Made by a program: the position numbers and the translations under genes. Positions 24,424 through 34,380 of a stretch of DNA of 64,000 nucleotides are shown in pieces (position 1 is the stretch's first letter; each line of letters begins with the position of its first letter). Source of the stretch: Allopontixanthobacter confluentis (GTDB taxonomy: Bacteria; Pseudomonadota; Alphaproteobacteria; Sphingomonadales; Sphingomonadaceae). The notes beneath the pieces were generated by a model. That model had not been told where the DNA came from and searched no databases. It saw nothing but the letters and a program-made list of their open reading frames with translations. Where the stretch lies: the NCBI RefSeq assembly GCF_009827615.1, contig NZ_WTYU01000002.1, forward strand, positions 1 through 64,000. Reading direction: 5' to 3'.

Positions 24424-27400
24424 GTGAACATCAGCGTCGCATCGGTTATTGCCAACATTCTTACTGCCAGCATTTTCAGCAGCGCACTCATGCTCGGCAG
24501 TCCGGCCTATTCACAATCTGCCGATGAGGTGGAACCTGAACAGACAGAAGCACCCGAAAATGTCGCGGTTGACCCTGACCCCAATGTTCTGCCGGCACCT
24601 GGCAGCGGCATTGCCGCGGCCACCACGCCTGTTGCCAGCCCCACTGCCAGCCCAACTGCCAGCGGCGCTCCAGAGGCCGCCAAATGGGACGTGAACGCGC
24701 CCGAAGGCGTTACCTTGCGAAACATTCCGATTGCCGTTGATGAAGGCAGCTGGATGGATGTGGACGTCAGCCCCGATGGCGCCACGCTGGCATTTTCGCT
24801 GCTGGGCGATATTTACACCATGCCCGTGGCAGGCGGCACCCCGCGCCGCATCGCCGAAGGGCTGGCATGGGAAGTGCAGCCACGTTTCTCCCCCGATGGC
24901 AAGCGCATCGCCTTCACCTCGGACCGGGGCGGCGGCGACAATATCTGGGTGATGAATGCCGACGGGTCGGACAAACGAGCCGTCACCAAGGAAAAATTCC
25001 GGCTGCTGAACCAGCCCAGCTGGAGCCCGGACGGGCGATTTATCGCCGCCAAAAAGCATTTCACCACCGGTCGTTCGCTCGGCACAGGTGAAATCTGGCT
25101 TTATCACGTATCAGGCGGCGGCGGTGTCAAGCTGGTGGCGCGCCCGAATGAAGTGCACCAGAAAGAACTGGGCGAACCTGTTTATGCGCCTGATGGTTCT
25201 GCCATCTATTTCACCCGCAACACCACCCCCGGCCCGATTTTCGAATATGCGCAGGATTCCAACACCGCGCTGTTCGATATTGAACGCTATGACCTCAAAA
25301 CAGGCGAAACCACCACGGCGGTAACCGGTCTGGGCGGATCGGTGCGCCCGACCCCTTCGCCAGATGGCAAGAAGATTGCCTTTGTGCGGCGTGATGCAGG
25401 GCAAACCAAGCTGTATGTGAAGGATATTTCATCAGGCGCAGAGCAGGTCGTTTATGACAGGCTGGACCGCGATGTGCAGGAAACCTGGGCTGTCACCGGC
25501 GTCTATCCCAACATGGGGTGGACGCCCAATTCCGCCAGCCTCATTTTCTGGGCGGGCGGCAAGCTGCGGTAGGTATCAGCATCGGGCGGCGCGGCCACCG
25601 TCATACCGTTCCGGGTGGACGATACCCGCGCCATTGCCACTGCGCCGCATCCGGTAATCGAAGTGGCGCCTGCAAATTTCACCACCAGAATGCCCCGCTT
25701 CGCCAGCATTTCGCCCGATGGCAAGCAGGTGCTGTTTGAAACGCTCGGCAAATTATGGGTCAAACCTGCAGCGGGCGGCACTGCGCGCGCATTGGCGTCG
25801 AAGGCGGATGGCGTGGCCCTGTTCCCCACCTGGTCACGCGATGGCCGCAGGATTGCCTTTGTCCAGTGGACCGATAACGGCCTTGGGGAAATTATCACGG
25901 CTGATGCCAATGGCGCAAACCGGCGCAAGATCACCAGCCAGCCGGGCCATTACGCCCGCCCGAGTTTCTCGCCCGATGGCCAGACCATCGTGTTTGAAAA
26001 ACGCAGCGGCGGCGGCCTGACAGACGAAGCATGGTCTGAAAACCCGGGCGTTTACAGTGTGCCTGTCAACGGCGGTACACCCCGCCTTGTTGCGCGCGAT
26101 CTTGGCTCTCCCCAGTTTGGCGCGGATAATGACCGGATTTTCATGACCGGCAGCCAGGATGGCAAGCTGCAACTGATTTCCGCAAGCCGCGATGGCGAAG
26201 CGCGGCGCGTTCATGCGCAGGGCGAACTGATCAGCGAATTCAGCGTTTCGCCCGATGGCCGCTTCATGGCGTTCCGCCAGAATTACGAAGCCTATGTCGC
26301 CCCGCTGATGCCGGGCGGACAAGCGGTGGATATTGGCGCTGACAGCAGCGCCCTGCCCGTCACGCGCGCCAGCAAAGGCGGGGCGGATTACCTTGGCTGG
26401 TCCGGCAATGGCGCGCAATTGCACTGGAGCATGGGGCCCCAGCTTTACACGGCGCAAAGCTCAGCCCTGTTCCCCTCTTCCCCGCCGGCAGAAGGTGCCA
26501 AGGGCTTCGTCCAGCCTGCATCGGGCGTATCCCTCGCCATGACGGTCCCGGCGGCGCGCCACGAAGGCACGCTGGTGCTGTCGGGCGCGCGCATTCTGAC
26601 CATGGCCGGTGATGCCGCAGGCGTGATTGATGATGGTGTTATCGTCATCAAAGGGGACCGCATCGCAGCCATTGGCAAGCGCGGCGAAGTAACCATTCCG
26701 GCAGGCGCCAGGATGGTGGATGCCACAGGCCGCACCATCATGCCGGGGCTGGTCGATGCCCATGCCCACGGGGCGCAGGGCACTGGCGATCTGATTCCCC
26801 AGCAAAATTGGTCGATGATCCAGAACCTGGCGTTGGGGACCACCACGCTGCACGATCCATCATCATCAGCCAGCATGATCTTTGCCGCTGCTGAACGCCA
26901 GCAGGCCGGCACTTTGCTGGCGCCGCGCATCTTTTCGACCGGCGAGATTATTTACGGCGCGAAATCTCCCAGCGTTTATGCCGAAATCAATTCCTATGAA
27001 GATGCGCTGGCCCATGTCCGCCGGATCAAGGCGCAGGGCGGATATTCGGTGAAGAATTACAACCAGCCGCGCCGCGAACAGCGCCAGCAGGTGGTGCGCG
27101 CCGCGGCTGCGGAAAACATGCTGGTGGTCGCCGAAGGAGGATCGCTTTTCGGCATGGATATGGCGCTGGTGGCAGACGGCAATTCCACGCTGGAACACAA
27201 TGTTCCGCTCGAATATTTCTACGAGGACGTGCTGCAATTTTTCAGCAAGAGCCAGACCAATTATACGCCCACGCTGGTGGTGACATATGGCGGGCTGGCA
27301 GGCGATCCATATTGGCGCCAGGCCACGGATGTGTGGACCAACCCGCTGATGGTCCACACCCCGCCCAGCCAGTTGCTGGCGGATAATGCACGCCGCGTAA

Positions 27401-27801
27401 AAGCGCCGGAATGGGCCTTTGTCGATGATGACAATGCGCGGGAAGCCAAGAAACTGGCCGATCGCGGGGTGAAGGTGTCAATCGGCGCGCACGGCCAGCA
27501 GGCCGGGATTGGCGCCCATTGGGAATTGTGGTCCTTCGTGCGCGGCGGAATGTCGCCGGTAGAAGCCTTGCGGGCAGGCACGATCGCACCGGCGCAGTCG
27601 CTGGGAATGGACCGCGACATCGGCAGCCTGGAAGTCGGCAAACTGGCCGATCTGCTGGTTCTCACGGCAGACCCGTCAGCCGATATCCGCAACAGCGACG
27701 ACATCGCCCAGGTCATGCTCGGCGGACGCCTGTATGACGCACGGACGATGAATGAAGTGGAAAGCGGAACTGCCCAGAGACTGCCCTATTGGTGGGAATG
27801 A
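24424..27801 (+). pseudogene. Secreted TolB-like propeller/amidohydrolase split by one in-frame TAG
   Basis: A GTG at 24424 opens a frame broken by TAG at 25570-25572. The same frame continues without any other stop to 27801, about 1125 residues in all. The first half has a signal peptide (ALMLGSPAYSQ) and WD40/TolB-like propeller repeats (DVSPDGATLAF, FSPDGKRIAFTSDRGG, SWSPDGRFIAA). The second half continues the propeller and ends in an amidohydrolase domain with GLVDAHAHGAQG (metal-binding H-x-H), STLEHNVPLEYF, SIGAHGQQAGIGAHWELW and the closing GSLEVGKLADLLVL. Intact homologues are single periplasmic proteins. The stop falls inside the propeller (AGGKLR-stop-VSASGG). It could be a recent nonsense mutation, an assembly error or readthrough; an internal start near 25615 would yield only the second half without a signal. 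Confidence 0.85.
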
Positions 27802-27933
27802 CACGGCTGGTTCAGTCCTACTGGCGGTGCGGCTGCAAACGGCCTCACCGCTACGGGCCAATATTGGCCGCTGGGTCGCGGTTGATTTGCCCCTGTCTGG
27901 CAATGCGCACCCGCCTTTGCTAGAGGACGGCTG

Positions 27934-28194
27934 ATGGACCTGCATGACCTTCAGCTGCGCTATTTCGGCAATCAGGACATGGCGCAAATGCCGCAATCCG
28001 TGCTTGAGGCCGGGCTGGAGCGGATGCGGGTCGATTTTGGGCTGGAGAGCGACGCAGGTCGGCGTTTTGCCTTGTGGGCGCTGATGTTCATGCTGGGCGA
28101 CGCACCTGACCTTGACGTGGCGTTCAAAAATGCGGCCGAGCGCGATGCGGCGCGGAATTTCATGGATCTGGCCGCGGGCCTATCTGAAGAATAA
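27934..28194 (+). CDS. Small acidic cytoplasmic protein, 86 residues
   Basis: ATG 27934 preceded by AGAGGA at 5 bases. No signal or membrane segment. Predicted mostly helical (LHDLQLRYFGNQDMAQMPQS, FALWALMFMLGDAPDLDVAF, AAERDAARNFMDLAAG). Codon pattern looks genuine. I do not recognise a family. It follows the amidohydrolase gene by 132 bp and converges with the GH16 gene. Confidence 0.7.
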   Translation: MDLHDLQLRYFGNQDMAQMPQSVLEAGLERMRVDFGLESDAGRRFALWALMFMLGDAPDLDVAFKNAAERDAARNFMDLAAGLSEE

Positions 28195-28263
28195 GCTGCG
28201 CCTTACCTGCCATTCCGGCGATTTGTATGGGGCAGCCTTTATCGACTGTCAGCCAGTCAGGCC

Positions 28264-29172
28264 CTAATTGCGGCCATATACGCGGACCCAGTCCACATAC
28301 ATCGCAATATCGCCCTGCTTGATCCGTTCGACCGTGCTGGCAGGAACGCCTGAATATGGTTTTTCGATGCCATTGGTCTTGAACGGATAGGCGCCGCCGA
28401 CGGCGAAATTCAGAATCACGAATTTGGACGTGTCAAAGCTCCACTTGCCGTAATGGTCAGCCATTATGCGTGTGGCGCGATAGGTGAGTTTGCCATCCAC
28501 CAGAAACAGTATCTGGTCAGGCGTCCATTCCACCGCATATTCATGCCACTGGGTAACATCGGTTTCCGGCGGGAAAAAATGTTTGTCGACCAGCGGTGTC
28601 TCGCCGAAATAGCCTTCGCCATGCAGGGCAACGCCGGTCCAGTCAGCCTCGCCCACATATTCCATGATGTCGATTTCGCCGGTTTCAGGCCATTGGTCAT
28701 TGCCCAGCAGCCAGAAGGCGGGCCAAACGCCGACGGCATCGGGCATCTTGATGCGCGCAGCCGCGCGGCCATAGGTGAATTCAAATTTGCCGCGCGTGTT
28801 GATGCGGCCGGAAACGAAATCCACCTTGCGCCCGTCAGGCGTGGCAAAATCCTTGCGGAACACAGGTTGCAGCGCCAGCACCCCGCCATCGGCGTCCGCT
28901 ACTTCGCTGTTGTTCCGGAAGCGTACGGTTTCAGGGGCATCGATATAGGCCTGCTGTTCGTTATTGACCCAGAAATCCGGACCGACGACATTCCATTTCG
29001 TCCGGTCCAGCTGCCCTGAATTGAACTCGTCAGAAAACAGCAGATCCCTGTCCTGCCAAACCTGCGCCTCAGGTTGCGCCTGGGCCACGACAGGCGCGGG
29101 GCTGGCCACTGTCTGGCATGATGCCAGACAGAAGGCTGCTGCAAATGTGGTGGCCATCAGGGGCAGGCGCAT
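28264..29172 (-). CDS. GH16 endo-beta-1,3(4)-glucanase lipoprotein
   Basis: 302 residues. A lipoprotein signal (FAAAFCLASC, Cys at ~19) precedes a GH16 domain over ~40-300. Catalytic signature E-x-D-x-x-E is present in TGEIDIMEYVG. Substrate-cleft features include GVWPAFWLLGNDQWPE, HEYAVEWTPDQILFLVDG and FVILNFAVGGAYPF. This family of bacterial GH16 enzymes cleaves laminarin or mixed-linkage beta-glucan. It probably sits in the outer membrane and feeds oligosaccharides to the TonB receptor. Last gene of the glucan operon. Confidence 0.92.
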   Translation of the reverse strand: MRLPLMATTFAAAFCLASCQTVASPAPVVAQAQPEAQVWQDRDLLFSDEFNSGQLDRTKWNVVGPDFWVNNEQQAYIDAPETVRFRNNSEVADADGGVLALQPVFRKDFATPDGRKVDFVSGRINTRGKFEFTYGRAAARIKMPDAVGVWPAFWLLGNDQWPETGEIDIMEYVGEADWTGVALHGEGYFGETPLVDKHFFPPETDVTQWHEYAVEWTPDQILFLVDGKLTYRATRIMADHYGKWSFDTSKFVILNFAVGGAYPFKTNGIEKPYSGVPASTVERIKQGDIAMYVDWVRVYGRN

Positions 29173-29214
29173 ATTGAGGTTCTCGTTATCTGAGTGGGTG
29201 AATAACGCTGGCTA

Positions 29215-30513
29215 TCAGGCGACTGCAGGCCGGCGTGCATAAATGCCAAAACCGGCAATAATGGCATAGCAGATTGCAGGCAGGATGAGCGCGAAGCCGA
29301 GGCTGCCGCTCAGATCGGCAATAACGCCTGTAAGAAGCGGGATCACTGCGCCGCCGAAAATGGCGACATTGATGATGCCTGACCCATCGGCAGCCCGGCT
29401 ACCCAGCTTTTCGCATGCAAGGCTGAAAATGGTCGGGAACATGATCGCATTCATCAGGCCAATCGCCAGCAGGCTGTAACCCGACAGCATGCCGGTGGTG
29501 TTGGTGGAAATGGCGATCAGGGCAATGGCGCCCACCGCCACAAAAGCCAGAACCTTGCCCGGGCTGATTACGCGCAGCACGGCTGAACCGATAAACCGGC
29601 CGATCATCGCGCCGCCCCAGTAAATGCCGATAAGTTTGCCCGCGGCCTGTTCCTGCAGGCCCATCACGCCGGGCTGCATCAGGTAATTCACAATCAGCGA
29701 GCCAATGGAAACTTCTGCACCAACATACAGGAATATGCACAATGCGCCGTAGCCGAAACGCGGGCGTTTGAGCAGATCTGCGCCGCCAAGGCCCGAGCTG
29801 GGCTCGTGCTTTTCGCCCTGCAGCTTGTCACGGAACATCCACACCACAGCGGCGACCAGCGCCAGCGCGATGGCTATGCCGATATAGCCATTCACGATCG
29901 CCTGGCTTTCCGCCGTCCGGTAGGCATCCAGTTCCGCGCCGGACAGCTGATCTGCGCTAACAGAGGCAAGACTGCCCAGGATCAGGATGGAACCGGCAAT
30001 CGGAAAAATGGTCGTGCCAAGCGAGTTGAATGCCTGGGCAAAAGTCAGCCTGCTGTGCGAGGTGGAAGATGGCCCGAGCAGGGAGATGAGCGGGTTCGAC
30101 ACCACCTGCACCAGCACCACGCCGCTGGCCAGCACGAACAGGGCAAACAGGAACAGGGCATAAGTGGCCGTTTGCGATGCTGGAATGAACAGCAGGCAGC
30201 CGCACAGCATGATGATAAGGCCCGCGACAGCGCCGCGCATATAGCCGATTTTCTTAACCAGTTTCGCACCGGGAATACCGACCACCAGATAGGCCGTGAA
30301 GAAGCAGAATTGCACCAGCATTGCCTGCGTATAATTTAGCGTGAACAATTCCTTCAGCTTGGGAATGATCACGTCATTGAGCGAGGTGATGCCGCCAAAA
30401 ATGAAGAACAGGGCAAAAACGAAGCCCTGCAGGCCTGGCGCGTTAATGGATGCGCCGTCTTCTTCAATTGGTGACGGATCAGTGCTGCTCGAAATACCAG
30501 GTGCCAGTGCCAT
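29215..30513 (-). CDS. FucP/GluP-family sugar:H+ symporter (MFS)
   Basis: 432 residues with 12 hydrophobic segments. FFIFGGITSLNDVIIPKLKELF, FFTAYLVVGIPGAKLVKKIGYMRG and LTFAQAFNSLGTTIFPIAGS are hallmarks of the glucose/galactose (FucP, GluP) branch. It would import glucose released by the GH3 enzyme across the inner membrane. It lies 45 bp after the GH3 gene and 42 bp before the GH16 gene, so a single transcript is likely. Confidence 0.9.
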   Translation of the reverse strand: MALAPGISSSTDPSPIEEDGASINAPGLQGFVFALFFIFGGITSLNDVIIPKLKELFTLNYTQAMLVQFCFFTAYLVVGIPGAKLVKKIGYMRGAVAGLIIMLCGCLLFIPASQTATYALFLFALFVLASGVVLVQVVSNPLISLLGPSSTSHSRLTFAQAFNSLGTTIFPIAGSILILGSLASVSADQLSGAELDAYRTAESQAIVNGYIGIAIALALVAAVVWMFRDKLQGEKHEPSSGLGGADLLKRPRFGYGALCIFLYVGAEVSIGSLIVNYLMQPGVMGLQEQAAGKLIGIYWGGAMIGRFIGSAVLRVISPGKVLAFVAVGAIALIAISTNTTGMLSGYSLLAIGLMNAIMFPTIFSLACEKLGSRAADGSGIINVAIFGGAVIPLLTGVIADLSGSLGFALILPAICYAIIAGFGIYARRPAVA

Positions 30514-30558
30514 ATTCTCTCTCCCCGCGTGCCCTATGTCAGGTGCACGGCTTTTTGA

Positions 30559-33105
30559 TCAATCAACCGCTTCCGGACAAGCCGCCTGTTGCATAGGGCT
30601 ATCAATCCGGACCGCCATCAGGGTCAATGCAAGGCCGGCTTCGGCTTCCAGTCGGAAGGCTGTGCCCACATTGGCAAGGTCTGCGCCATCGCGCACGAAA
30701 CACGCCAGCGGGACGGAAAGATTGCTGATCGTGCCAACCGGTGCATTACGCAGATATTCTGTCAACGACACGCTTTTATCGCCGAAGAACAATTGCGCAG
30801 GTGCCGCATTCTTCGCGTCAATCCGCCAGTCGATGCTGAGAACGGCACCGCCGCGAAGCTGCTCTTCCAGATTGGCAGATGGCCCTTCAATGATGACAGA
30901 GCCATTGCCATTCCAGATGAACGCCTTGCCATCTTCCTGCACCGTCACATCGACGGAGCGGACCGAAATATCGCCGTTCGGGCTAACCATCGAACTGGCG
31001 GCAACGGGCCGCTTTCCGCCGGCATCGGCAATGGACAGGCTCCACGGTGCGCGCGCACGGCCGCCGGAGAAATAGTTGGCAACATTCATGGCCGCCGCAA
31101 GATCAATGCCGGGGTCTTCCGACAAGGCGCCCAGTTGCGCCGGTGCCTGATAGGTCATGCCAAAGCCCAAGTCGAACAGCGGCTGAGTGACGGGCGCTGC
31201 AGCATCGGCCGGCCAGCGGAATGGCAGCGTACCGGTAAAATCACGCGCCGCCTTGCCAGACCGGCCAGCGATCAGAACATCTGCCACACCGTCACCCTGC
31301 GTGCCGGGCAGCCAAGCCGCCACAAATGCGTCTGAGGCATTGATTTCAGGGTTGGTGAACATGGGCCGTCCGGAAAGAAACACGGACACAACCGGTATGC
31401 CTTGCGCTTTCAGACGTTTCAGCAGGGCAAGATCCTGCGCCCCTGCCGGCTGATAATCTAACGTGGGCACATCGCCCTGATATTCGGCATAGGGCCGCTC
31501 GCCGAACACCACGATTGCCACATCGGGCCGGGCCGCAAAATCGCCGGTGGCAGAAAGGCTGGCAGTACCGCCAGCTGCGCGCACGGCATCGGAAATACCG
31601 TCCCAGATGGTGCGGCCATTCTTGAAGTCGGCCTTGGTCACATCAGTGCCCTGCCAGCTGATGGTCCAGCCGCCCGACTGCATGGCAATATCATCTGCGC
31701 CGGGGCCGGTGACCAGCACTCTTGCGCCGGGTTTGACTGGAAGCACGGAACCATTGTTCTTCAGCAGCACGAGCGATTTTGCGACCGCTTCGCGGGCCAG
31801 TGCCAAATGGTCCGCTGCGCCGATTGCCGCATAATTACTGCGGTCGCGCAGCGGGTTATCCAGCAGATCCAGCTTGATTTTCACGCGCAGGATGCGGCGC
31901 ACCGCATCATCCAGCCGCGCAGGTGCAATGGCCCCTGCCCGCGCCTGCTGCAGCGTGTTTTCATACAGGCCTTTCCAGCTGTCAGGCGCCATGAACATAT
32001 CCAGCCCGGCATTGATGGCCTGCGCGCATTGCGTGACGCTGCATTCAGCCACCTGCCCATGGCCATTCCAGTCACCCACCACAAAACCGCCAAAGCCCAT
32101 CTGCCCTTTCAGCACATCGGTCAGAAGGGATTTGTTGCCGTGGTTCTTGACCCCGTTCCAGCTGGAAAAGCTGGCCATGGCGGTCAGCGCGCCGGCATCG
32201 ATAGCCTTGGGATAGCCGGCTGCGTGGATGCGGACCAGTTCGGCCTCATCAATCACCGCATCGCCAGTGTCCTTGCCCCCTACGGTGCCGCCATCGGCCA
32301 GAAAATGCTTGGCCGTTGCCGCCACCTTGCCAGCATCAAGCGGCGCGCCTGCTGCCAATACGCCCTGCAAGCCGTGAACCATGGCAGCGGCATAGGATGC
32401 CACCAGCGCAGGATCGGAGGAATAGCCTTCGTAGGTGCGGCCCCAGCGCGCATCCTGCGGAACAGCAAGAGTGGGCGCAAAAGTCCATTCGATGCCGCTG
32501 CCGGCAATTTCAGCCGCAGTCGCCGCGCCGATTTTCTGGATCATGGCGACATCGCGCGCCGCGCCAAGCCCGATATTGTGCGGGAAGACCGTGGCGCCGG
32601 GAATATTATTGTGCCCATGAACCGCATCAACCCCGAATATGATCGGGATGGCGACGCCATTGGCCGCAGGCTTCATGGAAACGGTGCGGAATTCGCGGAC
32701 CAGCCGGTCCCAGTCAGCAGCGCCGGCGCGTTCATTGCCGTAAGGCCCGCTATTGCCGCCCGCCAACAGCGAACCAAGCGGATACCGCTCCAGATCGGCA
32801 GGGGTGATGGCGCTGATATCGGCCTGGATCAGCTGGCCAACTTTCTGTTCCAGCGTCATGCGCGCCAGCAGCGCGTCAATGCGCCGCTCGGTCGCTGCAT
32901 CGGTGAATGCAGACGGGCTGGCGGCGCGCGGCCAGAATGCGGGGTTGGCAGTGGCAGAAGCCGGGGCGGAAGCATAGACCGCTTTATCTGCAACTGCTGC
33001 CGGTGAGGGGGATGCGCCTTGCTGTAATGGCCCGCTGACGATTTGATTGTGGCTGCATGCCGCAAGCATCGTGCTGCACGCTATCGCGAGTAATTTTCCC
33101 TGCAT
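30559..33105 (-). CDS. GH3 beta-glucosidase / exo-glucanase lipoprotein
   Basis: 848 residues. A lipoprotein signal (LLAIACSTMLAAC) is followed by the GH3 N-terminal barrel with IPIIFGVDAVHGHNNI, the KH motif in AATAKHFLADGG and the nucleophile Asp in GFVVGDWNGHGQV. The (alpha/beta)6 sandwich contains SLVLLKNNGSVLPVKPGARV and a C-terminal ~170-residue extension (~660-848) is like that of marine exo-1,3/1,4-glucosidases (ExoP type). It should release glucose from glucan oligosaccharides in the periplasm or at the membrane. A good ribosome site (GAGGATGGG) precedes ATG 33105. A candidate LacI operator lies just upstream. Confidence 0.93.
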   Translation of the reverse strand: MQGKLLAIACSTMLAACSHNQIVSGPLQQGASPSPAAVADKAVYASAPASATANPAFWPRAASPSAFTDAATERRIDALLARMTLEQKVGQLIQADISAITPADLERYPLGSLLAGGNSGPYGNERAGAADWDRLVREFRTVSMKPAANGVAIPIIFGVDAVHGHNNIPGATVFPHNIGLGAARDVAMIQKIGAATAAEIAGSGIEWTFAPTLAVPQDARWGRTYEGYSSDPALVASYAAAMVHGLQGVLAAGAPLDAGKVAATAKHFLADGGTVGGKDTGDAVIDEAELVRIHAAGYPKAIDAGALTAMASFSSWNGVKNHGNKSLLTDVLKGQMGFGGFVVGDWNGHGQVAECSVTQCAQAINAGLDMFMAPDSWKGLYENTLQQARAGAIAPARLDDAVRRILRVKIKLDLLDNPLRDRSNYAAIGAADHLALAREAVAKSLVLLKNNGSVLPVKPGARVLVTGPGADDIAMQSGGWTISWQGTDVTKADFKNGRTIWDGISDAVRAAGGTASLSATGDFAARPDVAIVVFGERPYAEYQGDVPTLDYQPAGAQDLALLKRLKAQGIPVVSVFLSGRPMFTNPEINASDAFVAAWLPGTQGDGVADVLIAGRSGKAARDFTGTLPFRWPADAAAPVTQPLFDLGFGMTYQAPAQLGALSEDPGIDLAAAMNVANYFSGGRARAPWSLSIADAGGKRPVAASSMVSPNGDISVRSVDVTVQEDGKAFIWNGNGSVIIEGPSANLEEQLRGGAVLSIDWRIDAKNAAPAQLFFGDKSVSLTEYLRNAPVGTISNLSVPLACFVRDGADLANVGTAFRLEAEAGLALTLMAVRIDSPMQQAACPEAVD

Positions 33106-33127
33106 CCCATCCTCATTCAGAACTTTT

Positions 33128-33145
33128 TTGTGAACGTTCTCACAA
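33128..33145 (-). promoter_or_regulatory. Candidate LacI-family operator upstream of the GH3 gene
   Basis: TTGTGAACGTTCTCACAA: arms TTGTGA and TCACAA around ACGTTC, with a nested perfect GAACGTTC. It lies 23 bp upstream of the GH3 start codon and shares the TGTGAACGTTC core with the sites at 39055-39089. A CG-centred palindrome is the usual LacI-family operator form. Confidence 0.6.
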
Positions 33146-33180
33146 TCAGGTCTACACCAGAGGCAGGCAAATGCAAGCGC

Positions 33181-34380
33181 CTATCGAAGATCGCCAAGTG
33201 TCAGAAGCAGAACACAAGCTGCCAGCGTCAGGCAGGCCAGCAACGCCAGCAGGATCGGGAAACCGAACACCGGCACAAGCGCCAGAACAATCCACGGCAT
33301 GACCAGTGACGGGCCCGTGTTGGTCAGGTTGAACAGGCCAAGATCGCGCCCCCGTCGGTGCGGTTTGGGCAGCACCCGCAATGTCTGTCCGGTGTGCAGC
33401 GACAGGAACACGGTGGTCGCCAGCCCGAACACGACATAGGCGGCAATGGCCGTGGTAAGGGAAAAGGACACTGCCATCGCCGCGAGGCCAATGCTGGAAA
33501 ATGCCGCACACACTGCCAGCGGAAAAATCGGCCTGCCCTGCCGGTCTGCCCATTTGCCCGTGATCATGGCTGCCGGAATGGCCGCCACCAGCACCAGGCT
33601 GAGGACCTGCGCGGTGTTGCTGGGGCCCATTGCCGTATCCACCGAACGAAACCAGAAATAAAGATAGGCAAAAAGGGCCGCTTCGGAAATCTGGATCAGC
33701 AGCCGTGCCACCCACATCCGCACCACCAGACGGCGCGCGCGTCTGCTTTGTTCTGCCGTCATTTGCACAGGTGCAGCGCTGTCATGCAATTCGGGAAATT
33801 TCACTGGCTTGCCGAACAGCAGCACGGGCAGAACGCAGACACACACCAACACCGCCACCAGCCACAGCCGTGTGTCAGGGCCGGCCAGCCCCGGCAGGGT
33901 GATGAACGCGCCCGACAATGCGCCAAGCGCGGGTGAAAATGCCAGCAAGCCGCCCAGCATCCCTTTCTGATGGTCAGGAACGCAATCCCCCGCCCACGCG
34001 CCCAGCGGGCCCAGCATCATGTTAAGCGATAGCTGCCACGCCAGAATGAGCGCAATCAGCGTATTCAGCCGTTCGACATGCGCAAAATTGACCAGCAGGA
34101 TGCTCGACAGCACCAGTCCGGCCAAAATCCACATCCGCCGGCTGCCGGTAATATCACTCAGCCAGCCAAAGGCGATATTGCCCAGGCTCGCCGCAATGGC
34201 GCCGGTAAATGTCACGTAAGCCAGCCACTGCACGTCGCTGTCACCCGCCATGCCGCTGATGCGCACCGGCAGCAGCACCGTCAGGAAGGGCACATAGGCA
34301 ATCGCCCCGCCCGCCATGGCAAGCGTATAAAGGGCCATGAACCGGGTGCCCTGATGGGCAGATGTGGCTTTATAGCTCAC
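33181..34380 (-). CDS. MFS transporter, sugar-type (SLC45/MelB-like topology)
   Basis: 399 residues with about 12 membrane segments. FGWLSDITGSRRMWI is the loop 2-3 MFS motif. LGPLGAWAGDCVPDHQKG and FSPALGALSGAFITLPGLAG resemble the sugar-transporter branch found in glucan-utilisation loci of sphingomonads. It probably imports glucose or glucan oligosaccharides across the inner membrane, beside the FucP-type transporter. It overlaps the end of the LacI gene by 4 bp. Confidence 0.85.
   Translation of the reverse strand: MSYKATSAHQGTRFMALYTLAMAGGAIAYVPFLTVLLPVRISGMAGDSDVQWLAYVTFTGAIAASLGNIAFGWLSDITGSRRMWILAGLVLSSILLVNFAHVERLNTLIALILAWQLSLNMMLGPLGAWAGDCVPDHQKGMLGGLLAFSPALGALSGAFITLPGLAGPDTRLWLVAVLVCVCVLPVLLFGKPVKFPELHDSAAPVQMTAEQSRRARRLVVRMWVARLLIQISEAALFAYLYFWFRSVDTAMGPSNTAQVLSLVLVAAIPAAMITGKWADRQGRPIFPLAVCAAFSSIGLAAMAVSFSLTTAIAAYVVFGLATTVFLSLHTGQTLRVLPKPHRRGRDLGLFNLTNTGPSLVMPWIVLALVPVFGFPILLALLACLTLAACVLLLTLGDLR

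Noticed and set aside
31807-33006. 399-residue plus-strand frame
   Set aside because: Antisense to the GH3 gene; composition is that of a shadow.
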